Below, one piece after another: positions 16,862-26,081 of a DNA stretch of 64,000 nt. The stretch comes from CBDBCU01 sp965203435 (GTDB lineage: Bacteria > Chloroflexota > Dehalococcoidia > Lucifugimonadales > UBA3495). The translations under genes and the position numbers were made by a program. Within the stretch, counting starts at the first letter, position 1. The number at the start of each line of letters is the position of its first letter. The notes under the pieces were generated by a model. That model had not been told where the DNA came from and did not search any database. It worked only from the letters and a program-made list of their open reading frames with translations. The DNA lies in assembly GCA_965203435.1 (NCBI GenBank), contig CBDBCU010000003.1, positions 186,001 to 250,000 of the forward strand, read 5' to 3'.

Positions 16862-17305
16862 ATGATGCTGGAAGGCGGGATTTACAGCTACCTCATCCCG
16901 GCGGCGCGGACGATTGCCGGCTTTTTTGTCGGGGCGCTGCTGGGCATTTTCGGCGGCTGGATGGCGCTCACCTTTAACGCTCTGGTGGGCTACCCCTGGA
17001 CGCAGGCGGCGCATCTGGGCATTTATGTGGCCGGCATCGGCCTGGGGGCCGGGTTGGGCGCTTATGTGGGCTGGATCAACCTCAGCCTGCGCTGGTATAT
17101 CATTGCCGGGATCATCCTGCTGGTGATCGGGGGCGGCATTCTCGGCAGTTACCTGGGCAACCGGTACGGCCTGGAGTTCATCGACCCCACTTACCTGGGG
17201 GCGCGGGATACCCGGATTAACCTTACCCACTTCGGCGGGGCTTTCGGGGCCATCATCGTCTCTAGCGGATTTGGCCTCTACTACCACTTCCGCACCAAGG
17301 GGTAA
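16862..17305 (+). CDS. Four-helix membrane protein, unknown function
   Basis: 147 residues, almost entirely hydrophobic, with likely helices at about 10-34, 38-62, 74-98 and 120-142. Glycine-rich (GAGLGAYVGW, IIGGGILGSYLG style), as in small channel-like or glycine-zipper membrane proteins. No family recognised. ATG at 16862 (another ATG immediately follows at 16865); GGGAGATTGAG upstream is a weak ribosome binding site. It stands alone between a repeat cluster and a family B repeat and is not obviously in an operon. Helix positions were judged by eye. Annotation beyond membrane protein is not justified. Confidence 0.65.
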   Translation: MMLEGGIYSYLIPAARTIAGFFVGALLGIFGGWMALTFNALVGYPWTQAAHLGIYVAGIGLGAGLGAYVGWINLSLRWYIIAGIILLVIGGGILGSYLGNRYGLEFIDPTYLGARDTRINLTHFGGAFGAIIVSSGFGLYYHFRTKG

Positions 17306-17309
17306 TTTA

Positions 17310-17420
17310 CATGGATTAACCGGATAGACAGGATTTTGTATCTGCTCAGTAGGATTCTTTCCTTACCGGGAAAATCCTGATTAGCAGATACAAGAATCCT
17401 GTTTATCTTGTATATCCATG
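17310..17420. repeat. Family B inverted repeat, copy 2
   Basis: CATGGATTAACCGGATAGAC at the left, TATATCCATG at the right, middle TATCTGC...GCAGATAC. More diverged than copies 1 and 3. It starts 5 nt after the membrane-protein stop and ends 26 nt before the next ATG. Confidence 0.8.
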
Positions 17421-17445
17421 TCTGAATAAAACAGAGGTAGCGTTG

Positions 17446-18843
17446 ATGGCAGCAACCGACGACCTGACCGGGCAATTGGCCCGCTATATGGCGGCGGCGC
17501 CGAACCGCCCATTGCCGCCGGATGCGGCCCTGGCGGCCAAGCACCGGATATTGGATTCCCTGGCGGCGGTAGTGTCCGGGGCGCGGCTCAAGCCGGGGGA
17601 AATGGCAATCCGCTACGCCCGACTCCAGGGCGGTACGCCGGAATCCTCCATCCTGGCTACGGACTTGCGAACTTCGGCGGTGAACGCCGCCCTGGTCAAC
17701 GGGATGTTCGGCCACGCCGATGAAACCGACGACTTCGAGCCGGTAACCAAGGCGCATCCGGGCTGTTCGGTAATCCCGGCGGCCCTGGCGATGGCGGAAC
17801 GGGAAAACAGCGCCGGGCCGGAGCTGCTGCGGGCCGTGGTCCTGGGCTATGACCTGTGCTGCCGTTTCCTGCTGGCCTTGGATCCGGATGCGGTGCGCGG
17901 CGGACACCGGAGCGCCGAAGGCACCAGTTCCACGATGGGCAGCGTCGGGGCCGCGGCCGCCCTTGCCGGATTGGACGAGGCGGGGATGCGTTATGCCCTG
18001 TCCTACGCCGCCCAACAGGTGTCGGGCATCTGGAGTTGGGTGCGGGATGCCGAGCATATTGAAAAGGCGTTTGACTTTTCCGGGATGGGGGCGCGCAACG
18101 GCGTTACCGCCGCTATGATGGCGCAGGCCGGCTTTACCGGCGTCTGGGACATTCTGGAGGGCGAGCATAATGTCCTGCAAGCCCTGGCGCAGGATCCCCG
18201 ACCGGGGGAAATGACCGATCGCCTGGGGGAACGCTTTTTCGTTGCGGAAACGGCGATCAAACCTTATTCCGTGGGCTATCCCATTCAGGCCGCGTTGGAC
18301 GCTTTCTTTACTTTGCAACGGCAGCATGGCCTGACGGGGGATAATGTGGCCGCCCTGGCGGTGCATTTGCCCCGGGATGGGGCCGGCGTGGTCAACGACC
18401 GGGCGATGCCGGATGTGAACTGCCAGCACATGATTGCCGTAGCCCTGAGGGACGGGGCGGTTACTTTCCAATCAGCCCACGACTACGCCCGGATGGCGGA
18501 TCCGGCAACCTTGGCGGTCAAGGAACGGGTGACGCTGATTCCCGATGAAGGGCTGATGAACCCGGCGGCCCCCCGCAGCGGCCGGGTAATCGCCACGCTG
18601 ACCGATGGCCGCACGGTCGAGCATTTCACCCCCCACGCCTACGGCACCAAGGAAAACCCGATGAGTACCGACGATGTGAATGCCAAGGCCCGGGATTTGC
18701 TGACTCCGGTACTAGGCCAAGAACGGACGGAAAGGCTGATTGAGCAGGTCAACGACTTGGAAAACCTGGCTGCTGTCCGGGATTTGCTGCCATCCATGAC
18801 GGTGTCGGCGGCGGAAATGGCGGCGGTGGAACCGGGGCATTAG
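17446..18843 (+). CDS. MmgE/PrpD-family protein
   Basis: 465 residues, typical family length. MmgE/PrpD proteins include 2-methylcitrate dehydratase and aconitate decarboxylase; many members are uncharacterised lyases. Typical features are the N-terminal helical LAAKHRILDSLAAVVSGA, GHADETDDFEPVTKAHPGCS (family HxxDxDD-like segment), and a C-terminal lid domain with LIPDEGLMNPAAPRSGRV. The ATG at 17446 follows AGAGG by 9 nt; a TTG directly before it is the alternative. No propionate or methylcitrate genes are nearby, so the substrate is unknown. Confidence 0.88.
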   Translation: MAATDDLTGQLARYMAAAPNRPLPPDAALAAKHRILDSLAAVVSGARLKPGEMAIRYARLQGGTPESSILATDLRTSAVNAALVNGMFGHADETDDFEPVTKAHPGCSVIPAALAMAERENSAGPELLRAVVLGYDLCCRFLLALDPDAVRGGHRSAEGTSSTMGSVGAAAALAGLDEAGMRYALSYAAQQVSGIWSWVRDAEHIEKAFDFSGMGARNGVTAAMMAQAGFTGVWDILEGEHNVLQALAQDPRPGEMTDRLGERFFVAETAIKPYSVGYPIQAALDAFFTLQRQHGLTGDNVAALAVHLPRDGAGVVNDRAMPDVNCQHMIAVALRDGAVTFQSAHDYARMADPATLAVKERVTLIPDEGLMNPAAPRSGRVIATLTDGRTVEHFTPHAYGTKENPMSTDDVNAKARDLLTPVLGQERTERLIEQVNDLENLAAVRDLLPSMTVSAAEMAAVEPGH

Positions 18844-18870
18844 TCCCCCTACCATTATTCCCAGCCTCTC

Positions 18871-18973
18871 TACCGTCATTCCCGCGTAAGCGGGAATCCA
18901 GAACGGCGCTGCCTTATGCTGCCGCAGTCTTGGCAAGCCACCGCGGGATTCCCGCTTACGCGGGAATGACGGT
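18871..18973. repeat. Family A repeat, complete single copy
   Basis: A clean copy of about 103 bp: left arm TACCGTCATTCCCGCGTAAG, middle CTGCCTTATGCTGCCGCAGT, right arm ending GCGGGAATGACGGT. It lies between the convergent PrpD and dnaN genes. Confidence 0.9.
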
Positions 18974-18989
18974 TTTATCGGCAAAAGAA

Positions 18990-19018
18990 AAAGGGGCGGG
19001 TGCTTAACCCGCCCCTTT
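18990..19018. terminator. Bidirectional terminator between convergent PrpD-like gene and dnaN
   Basis: AAAGGGGCGGGT, loop GCTTA, ACCCGCCCCTTT, followed by GCTTTT on the plus strand and preceded by an A-rich run that reads as U-rich on the minus strand. It serves both genes. Confidence 0.85.
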
Positions 19019-19052
19019 GCTTTTCGGCCGCCTGATGCCCGCCGCTAGGGAC

Positions 19053-20204
19053 TTACCACTGGACGAACATGGGCATTACTACGTGGACATAGTTTTCGTC
19101 GTCGGTGGGCTTGAATACCCCGGGGCTGGAGGAGGAAGTGGTTTCGATGGCCACACTGCCCCGCTCCAGAACGGCCAATACCTCTTGCAGGTAGCGGCTG
19201 TTAAAGGCGATTTTGGCCTCCTCGCCCTCGATGTCCATCATATCCAGGGCGGTCTGGTTTTCACCGACTTCCTCGGAACGGCCGGAGATGGTGGCGGTGC
19301 CGGGGGCCTCCGTTTCGTCGGCATCCTCGGCCCGGGGCACCAATTGCAGGCGGATGATGTTGCTGCCGTCCCGGGCAAAGATGGCGGCGGAACGCGTAAC
19401 CCGCAGCAGGCGCTGGGAGTCAAAGGTGCAGCGGGTGTCGTACTTATTGGGAATCAGCTGCTCGTAGTTGGGGAAAGTACCCTGCACCAGCTGGGACACC
19501 ACTTCCACGCCGCCGCTCTTGAACATAATCTGGCTGCGGGCCGGCACCATCATAATTTCCACCGTGTCGTCCTGGTCGGTGAGCAGGCGGCTCAGTTCGT
19601 TCATAGTGCGGGCCGGGATGATGACGCCGATTTCCTCTTCGACGGCGGCGGCCAGGGTGCCGTGCTGCACGGCCAGGCGGAAACCGTCGGCGGCGGCCAA
19701 GGTAAAGCGGTCGCCGTTGAGCTTGGCCTCGATGCCGGTCAGCACCGGGCGGGATTCCTCGGAGGCGGCGGCGAAGGCCACCCGGCTGATAGCCCGCTTG
19801 AACTCCTGGGAATCGACCCGGGCGGCGACGCCCTCGGTCACCCGGGGAATGGGAGGAAATTCGCTGGCGGCGACGCCGTGGATGCGGGCTTTATCCCGGC
19901 CGCAGACGAATTGCAGGACGCTGCTGTCCTCGGCCACATCCAGATCCACCCGGTCGCTGGGCAGGGAGTTGACGAACTCGGACAGCAGGCGGGCCGGGAC
20001 GGTGATGGCCCCCTCCTCGTCAATCATCGCCCCGATCCAGGTGGTGATGGCGATTTCCAGGTTGGTCGCCGACAGCTTCAGCATGGAGCGGTCGGTTTCC
20101 AGCAGCACATTTTGCGTAACCGGCAGGGTAGCGCGGCCCGCCACGGCCCGCCCGACGATGGACAAACCGCGACTCAGGTTCTCTTGCAAGCACGAAACCT
20201 TCAT
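19053..20204 (-). CDS. dnaN: DNA polymerase III beta subunit (sliding clamp)
   Basis: 383 residues, the normal length of the three-domain clamp. The ring tethers DNA polymerase III and repair partners to DNA. The N-terminus MKVSCLQENLSRGLSIVGRA, the central EFPPIPRVTEG segment and the C-terminal DDENYVHVVMPMFVQW are all typical. ATG at 20204 with GAGGACTCTGAA upstream. It is not flanked by dnaA, recF or gyrB, so no replication origin is implied. A weak promoter (TTAACT, 17 nt, CACAAT) can be seen upstream. An insertion rich in Asp/Glu (RAEDADETEAPG) interrupts the third domain. Confidence 0.96.
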   Translation of the reverse strand: MKVSCLQENLSRGLSIVGRAVAGRATLPVTQNVLLETDRSMLKLSATNLEIAITTWIGAMIDEEGAITVPARLLSEFVNSLPSDRVDLDVAEDSSVLQFVCGRDKARIHGVAASEFPPIPRVTEGVAARVDSQEFKRAISRVAFAAASEESRPVLTGIEAKLNGDRFTLAAADGFRLAVQHGTLAAAVEEEIGVIIPARTMNELSRLLTDQDDTVEIMMVPARSQIMFKSGGVEVVSQLVQGTFPNYEQLIPNKYDTRCTFDSQRLLRVTRSAAIFARDGSNIIRLQLVPRAEDADETEAPGTATISGRSEEVGENQTALDMMDIEGEEAKIAFNSRYLQEVLAVLERGSVAIETTSSSSPGVFKPTDDENYVHVVMPMFVQW

Positions 20205-20321
20205 TTCAGAGTCCTCGGATGATTCAAGATTCCATTGGTTGACGGCTATTGTGCCACTATTCCGCCGGAAAGTTAAAGAATAATTGCGGCGGATTTGAGC
20301 GATTCTTGCCCACTTCCGGCC

Positions 20322-21158
20322 TTAAAGCCCGGCCAGCAAATCCAGTTCCGGGCCGGCGCCGGCCGGCAGAACCAGGGTGTAGTATTCCCGGCCCATAATT
20401 TCCCGGGTCATTTCCGCCGGCAGTTGGGCAAAGGGGCCGTTGGGATCCATCTGGGTGCGGTGGCAGTTGAGGGAGGCGATTTTGGTATCCACCCAGGGGC
20501 TGACTGCCAGCACGGTGGTAACATCCGCGTCCGGAGTGCCTACGGAATCAATATCCTGGCTGGCAAAGGGCGGGGTTATGTTCAGTTCCACCATTTTGCG
20601 CCACATCCGTTGGAAGTTGCTGCGGGGGAAACAGACATAGTAGAGACGGGGCGGCTGGCCGTCGCCGGCGGCATAGGCGGCGGACTGCTGAAAGGCCGCG
20701 GTGGTATGGCGGCACATAGCCCGGTGGTCGGGATGGCCGTAGCCGCCGGAGGGGTCATGGGTAATCACCACATCCGGCTGGGTTTCCCGGATAATGGCCG
20801 ACAACTGTCCGACTACCGCGGCGGCGTCAGCCTGATGCAGGGATTGGGGATGGTCGTTGTCCGCCGTGCCGGCCATCCCGGAATCCCGGTAGTGGAGCAA
20901 GCGCAGGTCGGTTACGCCGGTTATCGCCATCGCCTGGCGCAGTTCCTGCTGGCGAACCTGATACAGGTTGGCCGGGGTCGCCAGGGCCGGGTCGCTGATT
21001 TCGCCCACATCGCCATTAGTGGCGCAAATCAGCGTAACCCGCGCCCCCCGGGCGGCCAGCATCGCCAGGGTTCCGCCGCTGCCAAAGCCTTCATCATCCG
21101 GGTGGGCAAAGCTAGCCAGGACGGTCAAATGGGACAAATCCTTAGTGGGGTTGGGCAT
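20322..21158 (-). CDS. PIG-L/LmbE-family deacetylase
   Basis: 278 residues. Zn-dependent N-acetylglucosaminyl deacetylase fold; bacterial members include MshB, BshB and lincosamide LmbE-type enzymes. The metal motif AHPDDE is near residue 17, the second His is in GHPDHRAMC, and TLICATNGDVGEI fits the family. ATG at 21158, with AGGAG 12 nt upstream. It is a single gene between dnaN and a repeat. Mycothiol- or bacillithiol-type roles are possible, but no other thiol gene is in view, so only the deacetylase family is assigned. Confidence 0.9.
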   Translation of the reverse strand: MPNPTKDLSHLTVLASFAHPDDEGFGSGGTLAMLAARGARVTLICATNGDVGEISDPALATPANLYQVRQQELRQAMAITGVTDLRLLHYRDSGMAGTADNDHPQSLHQADAAAVVGQLSAIIRETQPDVVITHDPSGGYGHPDHRAMCRHTTAAFQQSAAYAAGDGQPPRLYYVCFPRSNFQRMWRKMVELNITPPFASQDIDSVGTPDADVTTVLAVSPWVDTKIASLNCHRTQMDPNGPFAQLPAEMTREIMGREYYTLVLPAGAGPELDLLAGL

Positions 21159-21221
21159 CAGGGTTTTTGACTCCTTTGATTAGATAATGGGTTGCCGGGC
21201 AGTAGATTGACTGCACCGCTA

Positions 21222-21383
21222 CCGTCATTCCGGCCCTCTACCGTCATTCCCAGTAGTTACCGTCATTCCCGCGTAAGCGGGAATCCAGCAGTCGCTTGCC
21301 AAGGTTGCGGCATTATAAGGCAGTACCGTTCAGGATTCCCGCTTACGCGGGAATGACGGTAGGGGAGCGGGGAGGACGGTAGG
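21222..21383. repeat. Family A repeat with extra left arms
   Basis: Two degenerate left arms, one full left arm, middle TTGCGGCATTATAAGGCAGT, right arm ending GCGGGAATGACGGTAG, then GGAGGACGGTAG. Intergenic between the PIG-L and HyuA genes. Confidence 0.85.
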
Positions 21384-21405
21384 GGAACTGGATTATCCCG
21401 GCCCG

Positions 21406-23406
21406 CTACTCCCGTTCCAGAATTACATTGCCCCAGGGGTCAACGCCGCCGGTCCAGCCGGGGGGGATGACGATAGTGGTGTCCAGTTGCAGCAGCAGGG
21501 CCGGGCCGGCGATGCGGTGGCCGGAGCGCAGCAGTTCCCGATTATAAAGGGCGGTGGACAACGGCCCCTCCCGGAACACTACTTCGGCGGTTTCCAGGAG
21601 GGCTTCGGCGGCGTCCGGCGGCCCCGGCGGCTCCGGGGCCAGGGCCGGCTTGGGCATAGCCAGTTCCAGTTTCAGGCGCAGGTTGACAATTTCCACGGCG
21701 GCGGCCCGGTCGGCGTAGCCGAAACGCTGCAAGTGGGCCTGGTAAAAGCTGTTGGCTATGGCCCGTTGCAGATTGTCGCGGCGGCCGGCCGCCGGGTAGT
21801 CAATGGTCAACTCAAAGGATTGGCCTACATAGCGGGCATCGAGAAAGCGGCGGGCGGCCATTCTATCCGCCGGCAGTCCTTCCGAGCGCAGTTCGGCCCT
21901 AGCCTGGCTTTCCATCCCGTGAAACTCCTCCTCCAGCCGGGGCCGGGCAATATCGTCCCCCCGCAGCATCACCGTGCGGGAATAATCCTTGACCACATCG
22001 GCGATGGCTACGCCCAGGGCGGACAGGATGCCGGGATGGGGCGGCAGCAGCACCCGGGGGATGCCCAGTTCGGCGGCCAGTTCGCAGCTGTGCATTGGCC
22101 CGGCGCCGCCGAAAGGCAGCAGGGTAAATTGGCGGGGGTCGTAGCCGCGTTCCAGGGATATGGCGCGGATGGCCCGTTCCATATTGGCGTTGACCACGCG
22201 GATAATGCCCAGGGCGGTAGCCCGGGCCGAGGCGCCGATTTGCCCGGCCAAGGCGTTCAGCAGGCTGGCGGCCCGTTCCGGATCCAAGGGCAGACGGCCG
22301 CCGAGGAATTGGGCCGGGCGCAGGCGGCCCAAGAGCAGGTTGGCATCGGTTACGGTGATGTTATCCCCCTTGCCGTAGCAGGCCGGCCCCGGATCCGCGC
22401 CGGCCGATTCCGGGCCGACGGTCAAAGCGCCGCCGGCATCCACTCGAGCAATGGAGCCGCCGCCAGCCCCGACGGTGTGAATTTCAATCATCGGGACGCT
22501 AATCGGATAGCCGCCCAAGGTGGCGGAGGTGGTTTCCTTGATGCGGCCGGGGCAAAGGGAAACATCGGTAGAGGTGCCGCCCATATCGAGGGTTATCAAA
22601 TCCGGGTAGCCGGCCTGGGCGCCGGCGTAGAAAGCGCCCACGACGCCGCCGGCCGGGCCGCTGAGGATGGTCCGCACCGGCTGGGCGGCGGCCAGCGGCG
22701 CGGTAATGCTGCCGCCGGAGGACTGCATAATCCGCAATCCGCTGCCCAAAGACTGCTCCAGTTCGGCCAGATAGCGGGCCATCGCTGGGCCGACATAGGA
22801 ATTGACCACTACCGTGCTGGTGCGTTCATATTCCCGAAACTCGGGAATGACCTGGCTGGAAATGGATATAAAGGGCGGGTCAGGCATCCGGCTCAGGGCC
22901 TCCCGCACCTGTTCCTCATGGCGGGAGTTCAGGAAAGAAAAGAGAAAAGAGACCGCTACTCCATCCACCGGCGATTCCTCCAGGAGGGCAATCAGGGCGG
23001 CGAGGGCTTGCGGCGTCAAATCCTCGAGGATAGCGCCGTTGTAGTCCACCCGTTCCGGCAGGCCGAAACGCAGTTCCCAGGGGGCCAGGGCTGGCGGCCG
23101 TTCCAATTGCAAATCGTACAGGTCGGCGCGGCTCTGGCGGCCGATTTCCAGCACATCCTCAAAGCCGAGGGTAGTAACCAAGGCGGTACGGCCGCCCTTG
23201 CCCTCCAGCAGGGTGTTGGTGGCAATGGTGGAGCCGTGGACATATTGGGCGGGGCCGGCGGCAATTTCGACCAGGCCCTGGCGCACTCCGGCGGCGGGAT
23301 TGGCCGGGGTGGAGGGCAATTTGTGGACGGACAGGCGGCCGTCTTTCAGGATGGCGATGTCGGTAAAAGTGCCGCCGACATCAATGCCGACAATGGCGCT
23401 GGTCAT
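21406..23406 (-). CDS. hyuA: Hydantoinase/5-oxoprolinase subunit A (HyuA)
   Basis: 666 residues, typical length. ATP-dependent ring-opening subunit of hydantoinase, oxoprolinase or acetophenone carboxylase-like enzymes. The N-terminal actin-like phosphate loop VGIDVGGTFTDIAI, LDMGGTSTDVSLCPGRI in the middle and FGGAGPMHSCELAAELG toward the C-terminus are the standard HyuA motifs. ATG at 23406 lies 12 nt after the AlaX-like gene, so they are cotranscribed. The partner HyuB is not next to it; a hyuB gene is found at 27768-29357 on the other strand. Substrate unknown. Confidence 0.93.
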   Translation of the reverse strand: MTSAIVGIDVGGTFTDIAILKDGRLSVHKLPSTPANPAAGVRQGLVEIAAGPAQYVHGSTIATNTLLEGKGGRTALVTTLGFEDVLEIGRQSRADLYDLQLERPPALAPWELRFGLPERVDYNGAILEDLTPQALAALIALLEESPVDGVAVSFLFSFLNSRHEEQVREALSRMPDPPFISISSQVIPEFREYERTSTVVVNSYVGPAMARYLAELEQSLGSGLRIMQSSGGSITAPLAAAQPVRTILSGPAGGVVGAFYAGAQAGYPDLITLDMGGTSTDVSLCPGRIKETTSATLGGYPISVPMIEIHTVGAGGGSIARVDAGGALTVGPESAGADPGPACYGKGDNITVTDANLLLGRLRPAQFLGGRLPLDPERAASLLNALAGQIGASARATALGIIRVVNANMERAIRAISLERGYDPRQFTLLPFGGAGPMHSCELAAELGIPRVLLPPHPGILSALGVAIADVVKDYSRTVMLRGDDIARPRLEEEFHGMESQARAELRSEGLPADRMAARRFLDARYVGQSFELTIDYPAAGRRDNLQRAIANSFYQAHLQRFGYADRAAAVEIVNLRLKLELAMPKPALAPEPPGPPDAAEALLETAEVVFREGPLSTALYNRELLRSGHRIAGPALLLQLDTTIVIPPGWTGGVDPWGNVILERE

Positions 23407-23417
23407 AGTTTCCTTTC

Positions 23418-24131
23418 TTAATCCTCCAACTCAATCCGCAGGCGCTTGTTGATGCGGCCTTTGCTTTCGTGGCCCACGACCTTGATTAGCCCCACTTCGG
23501 CGGTGTTAGCCACGTGGGTGCCGCCGTCGGCTTGGATGTCCAGCCCGGTGATGTCAATGGTGCGGACTTCCTGGATGTTGGCCGGCAGCAGGTTGATTTT
23601 GGTGCGGATCAGGTCGGGAACCTGCTCGGCCTGGTCCCGGGTCAGGTTGCTGACCTGAATGGGGCGGGCGGCGGACACTTCGGCATTGGCCCGTGCCGCG
23701 ACTTCCTCCGCGAAGGCGGCGCTCATCTGTTCCAGCTCAAAATCCATCCGGGCCGCGCCGGGGCGCATATCGCCGCCGGTGACTTTAGCCCCATAGTCCC
23801 GCCAGACCACGCCGCAAAGGATGTGCAGGGCGGTATGGGTTCGCATCAGCCGATAGCGATGTTCCCAGTCGATGCGGCCGTGGACCGCCGCGCCCCGGGC
23901 CGGCAAATCGCCGTCGATGCGGTGGATAATTTTGCCCTCGACCCGGCTCACCCGGGAAACGGGATATTCGGCGCCGGCGGCGTCAATCAGTATGCCCACA
24001 TCGCAGGGTTGCCCGCCGCCGCCAATATAAAAGGCGGTGCGGTCGAGTTCCACCCCGCCGTCGACCACCGCCGTAACGACTGCGGAAAACTCCCGCAGGT
24101 AGGCATCGGAATGAAAGAGCAGTTCGGTCAT
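23418..24131 (-). CDS. AlaX-type alanyl-tRNA editing protein
   Basis: 237 residues. Stand-alone homologue of the AlaRS editing domain that removes Ser or Gly from tRNA-Ala. The zinc/active-site motif HTALH (H99, H103) and GTHVANT (H206) are present; the usual Cys of the CxGTH motif is Asp (ADGGTHV), a substitution that may be natural in this subfamily. The N-terminal FYIGGGGQPCDVG corresponds to the glycine-rich region before the SAD domain. ATG at 24131. First gene of a pair with hyuA. A TATAAT (24188-24193, minus strand) gives a probable promoter in the divergent gap. Confidence 0.88.
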   Translation of the reverse strand: MTELLFHSDAYLREFSAVVTAVVDGGVELDRTAFYIGGGGQPCDVGILIDAAGAEYPVSRVSRVEGKIIHRIDGDLPARGAAVHGRIDWEHRYRLMRTHTALHILCGVVWRDYGAKVTGGDMRPGAARMDFELEQMSAAFAEEVAARANAEVSAARPIQVSNLTRDQAEQVPDLIRTKINLLPANIQEVRTIDITGLDIQADGGTHVANTAEVGLIKVVGHESKGRINKRLRIELED

Positions 24132-24263
24132 AGAAAATCCCCTCGTCCGTCAGCAGTCCGTCGGTTAGCCGGCTGAGCCGGGCGGCTATTATAGCAAACT
24201 TTTCCGGGATTTTTCTGCTAGGATAAAGGGCAGTTTCCAAAACCGCCGCTGGGGGCCAATGCC

Positions 24264-25976
24264 TTGACGCTGAAAATGTGCCTGCTGCTGGTCATCCTGT
24301 CCCTGCCGGCTTTAATGGCCTGCGGGCCGCCGGATTTGGCGACGATGGTGGAACAAGTAAAGGGCGGGGTCGTCCGCATTGACACCGCCGGCGGCAACGG
24401 TTCCGGCGTCATCTTTGCCACCGAGGGCGACGCCGCCCTGGTGCTGACCAACTATCATGTGGTAGCCGAGGGCGGCCGCATTGCGGTAATCGTAGAGGAT
24501 TCGGATAGTTACCAAGGCGTTCTGCAAGCCTTTGACGCCGACCGGGATTTGGCAACCTTGCGGATTTGTTGCGGCGATTTTCAGGCTTTGCCTTTCGGCG
24601 ATGTATCGGCAATCCGGCCGGGCAGCGAGGTAATCGTGATGGGCTACCCCCTGGGTCTGCCCGGCGCGGCCACCGTTACCCGGGGCATAGTGTCATCTAT
24701 CCGCCCAGTAGGGGATTTTGAGATTATCCAGACCGATGCCCCCATTAACCCCGGCAACAGCGGCGGCCCCTTACTTTCTACAGATGGGAAAGTGCTGGGT
24801 ATCAACACCTTTTCCCTGACCGACACCGAGGGCTTAGGCTTTGCCCTGTCGGAACGGATGGTGCGGGCGGCGCTGCCGCGACTGCAACGGGAACGGCGGG
24901 TAATTCGTATCCCTATTGCCACGCCGACCCAGATACCCACTCGGATAAGGGCTACGCCCCGGCCACGTCCTGCGCCCACCCGCCGGCCTACCAGTACGCC
25001 CAAGCCTACGCTTCCGGCAACTCTGGCGGCGGTACCGCCGCCTGTACCTACCGCCACGCCTTTACCGACGCCCACGCCCACCCTTACGCCTTTGCCCTTG
25101 CCGACGCCGACGCGCACCCCTACACCAGTAAAATTGACAGCTATCAGCGTAGGTGCATTGCACCCCTGCGGGCTAGAAGCCGACGGGACTCCCATCTGTT
25201 GGGGCAATGATGGCCATACCGGCACTCTTAACCCGCCGGAGGGGGAGAAATTCACGGCTGTCAGCGTCGGGCACGTCGTTGCTTGTGGCTTGCGTTTCGA
25301 CGGTACAGTTTCTTGCTGGGGACGGGACGCCATAGAAAAGGATGTTGTCCAAAGACCTTGGCCGGAAGGCGGGAAGTTTGTGGCTATTGCCACCGGCCCC
25401 GCTTGGGTTTGCGCCTTGAAATCGGATGGCACTCCCATCTGTCGTGGTTGGCATGGCGACTGGTTCGGCCACAATGTGCTGACGCGGTGGAATGTGAAGT
25501 TGTCAGCCATTACTACGGGCAACGCCAACCGCTGGACTCTTTGCACTATAGACCTCTACGGCGCGGTCGGGTGTTACTGTGACTTCGGATGTCCAGGTCC
25601 GCCGGCAGAAGAGAGGTTTATGGCCGTCAGCATCACAGGCTGCGGGTTGCTTACGGACGGGGCCTTGCGGTGCTGGGGTAGCTGGAATTCAGATCGAGAT
25701 CTCGGGGGGCGGCACTGGTATGACGGCGACCCTCCCCCCGAAGGCTCAAAGTTCATCGCGATCAGCGGCAACTGCGGGCTGATCCCCGACAGTACCCCTT
25801 ACTGCTGGGGCGGAGTTGAGAACCCTTATCGGGGTCAAAAGCTTACGACCATTAGCAACAATGGCGAGCTTTACTGCGGATTGCGGCCCGATGGTTTGCC
25901 TGTTTGCTGGTGGAGTAAAACCAGGCTTGATCATTTGCATCGGCCACAACCGGTGCCAAGTCCGCCGGTGCGCTAG
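24264..25976 (+). CDS. HtrA-like trypsin-family lipoprotein protease with C-terminal RCC1-type repeats
   Basis: 570 residues. Lipobox LPALMAC (Cys20) suggests an extracytoplasmic lipoprotein. The protease domain (about 25-215) has the full triad: H65 in LTNYHVV, D95 in ADRDLATL, S166 in NPGNSGGPL. A Pro/Thr/Arg linker (about 215-290) leads to RCC1-like repeats built on AISVGxxxxCGLxxDGTxxCWG. PDZ domains, usual in HtrA, are replaced by this propeller-like part. The start is TTG at 24264; ATG at 24276 is an alternative. The propeller probably recruits substrates or anchors the protease to a surface (inference). Confidence 0.88.
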   Translation: MTLKMCLLLVILSLPALMACGPPDLATMVEQVKGGVVRIDTAGGNGSGVIFATEGDAALVLTNYHVVAEGGRIAVIVEDSDSYQGVLQAFDADRDLATLRICCGDFQALPFGDVSAIRPGSEVIVMGYPLGLPGAATVTRGIVSSIRPVGDFEIIQTDAPINPGNSGGPLLSTDGKVLGINTFSLTDTEGLGFALSERMVRAALPRLQRERRVIRIPIATPTQIPTRIRATPRPRPAPTRRPTSTPKPTLPATLAAVPPPVPTATPLPTPTPTLTPLPLPTPTRTPTPVKLTAISVGALHPCGLEADGTPICWGNDGHTGTLNPPEGEKFTAVSVGHVVACGLRFDGTVSCWGRDAIEKDVVQRPWPEGGKFVAIATGPAWVCALKSDGTPICRGWHGDWFGHNVLTRWNVKLSAITTGNANRWTLCTIDLYGAVGCYCDFGCPGPPAEERFMAVSITGCGLLTDGALRCWGSWNSDRDLGGRHWYDGDPPPEGSKFIAISGNCGLIPDSTPYCWGGVENPYRGQKLTTISNNGELYCGLRPDGLPVCWWSKTRLDHLHRPQPVPSPPVR

Positions 25977-26047
25977 AGTGGGCGGGGCTTGTTGGGGCGC
26001 AGATAACGGTGGCTAGGTAAAGCGGTTGATTATGGGGGCGGCACAGT

Positions 26048-26076
26048 TTGCTTTGGATTGTTTTTTATGATACAAT
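26048..26076 (+). promoter_or_regulatory. Promoter of the structured RNA
   Basis: TTGCTT (26048-26053), 17-nt spacer, TACAAT (26071-26076). The expected start site is 6-7 nt downstream, at the GGGG that opens the closing helix of the RNA. Confidence 0.6.
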
Positions 26077-26081
26077 AGTAT

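Noticed and set aside
19053..20204. Replication origin near dnaN
   Set aside because: No dnaA, recF or gyrB neighbours and no DnaA-box cluster seen; dnaN is isolated here.
21487..23421. Long plus-strand frame opposite hyuA
   Set aside because: Antisense shadow of a gene with all HyuA motifs; translation has no recognisable domain.
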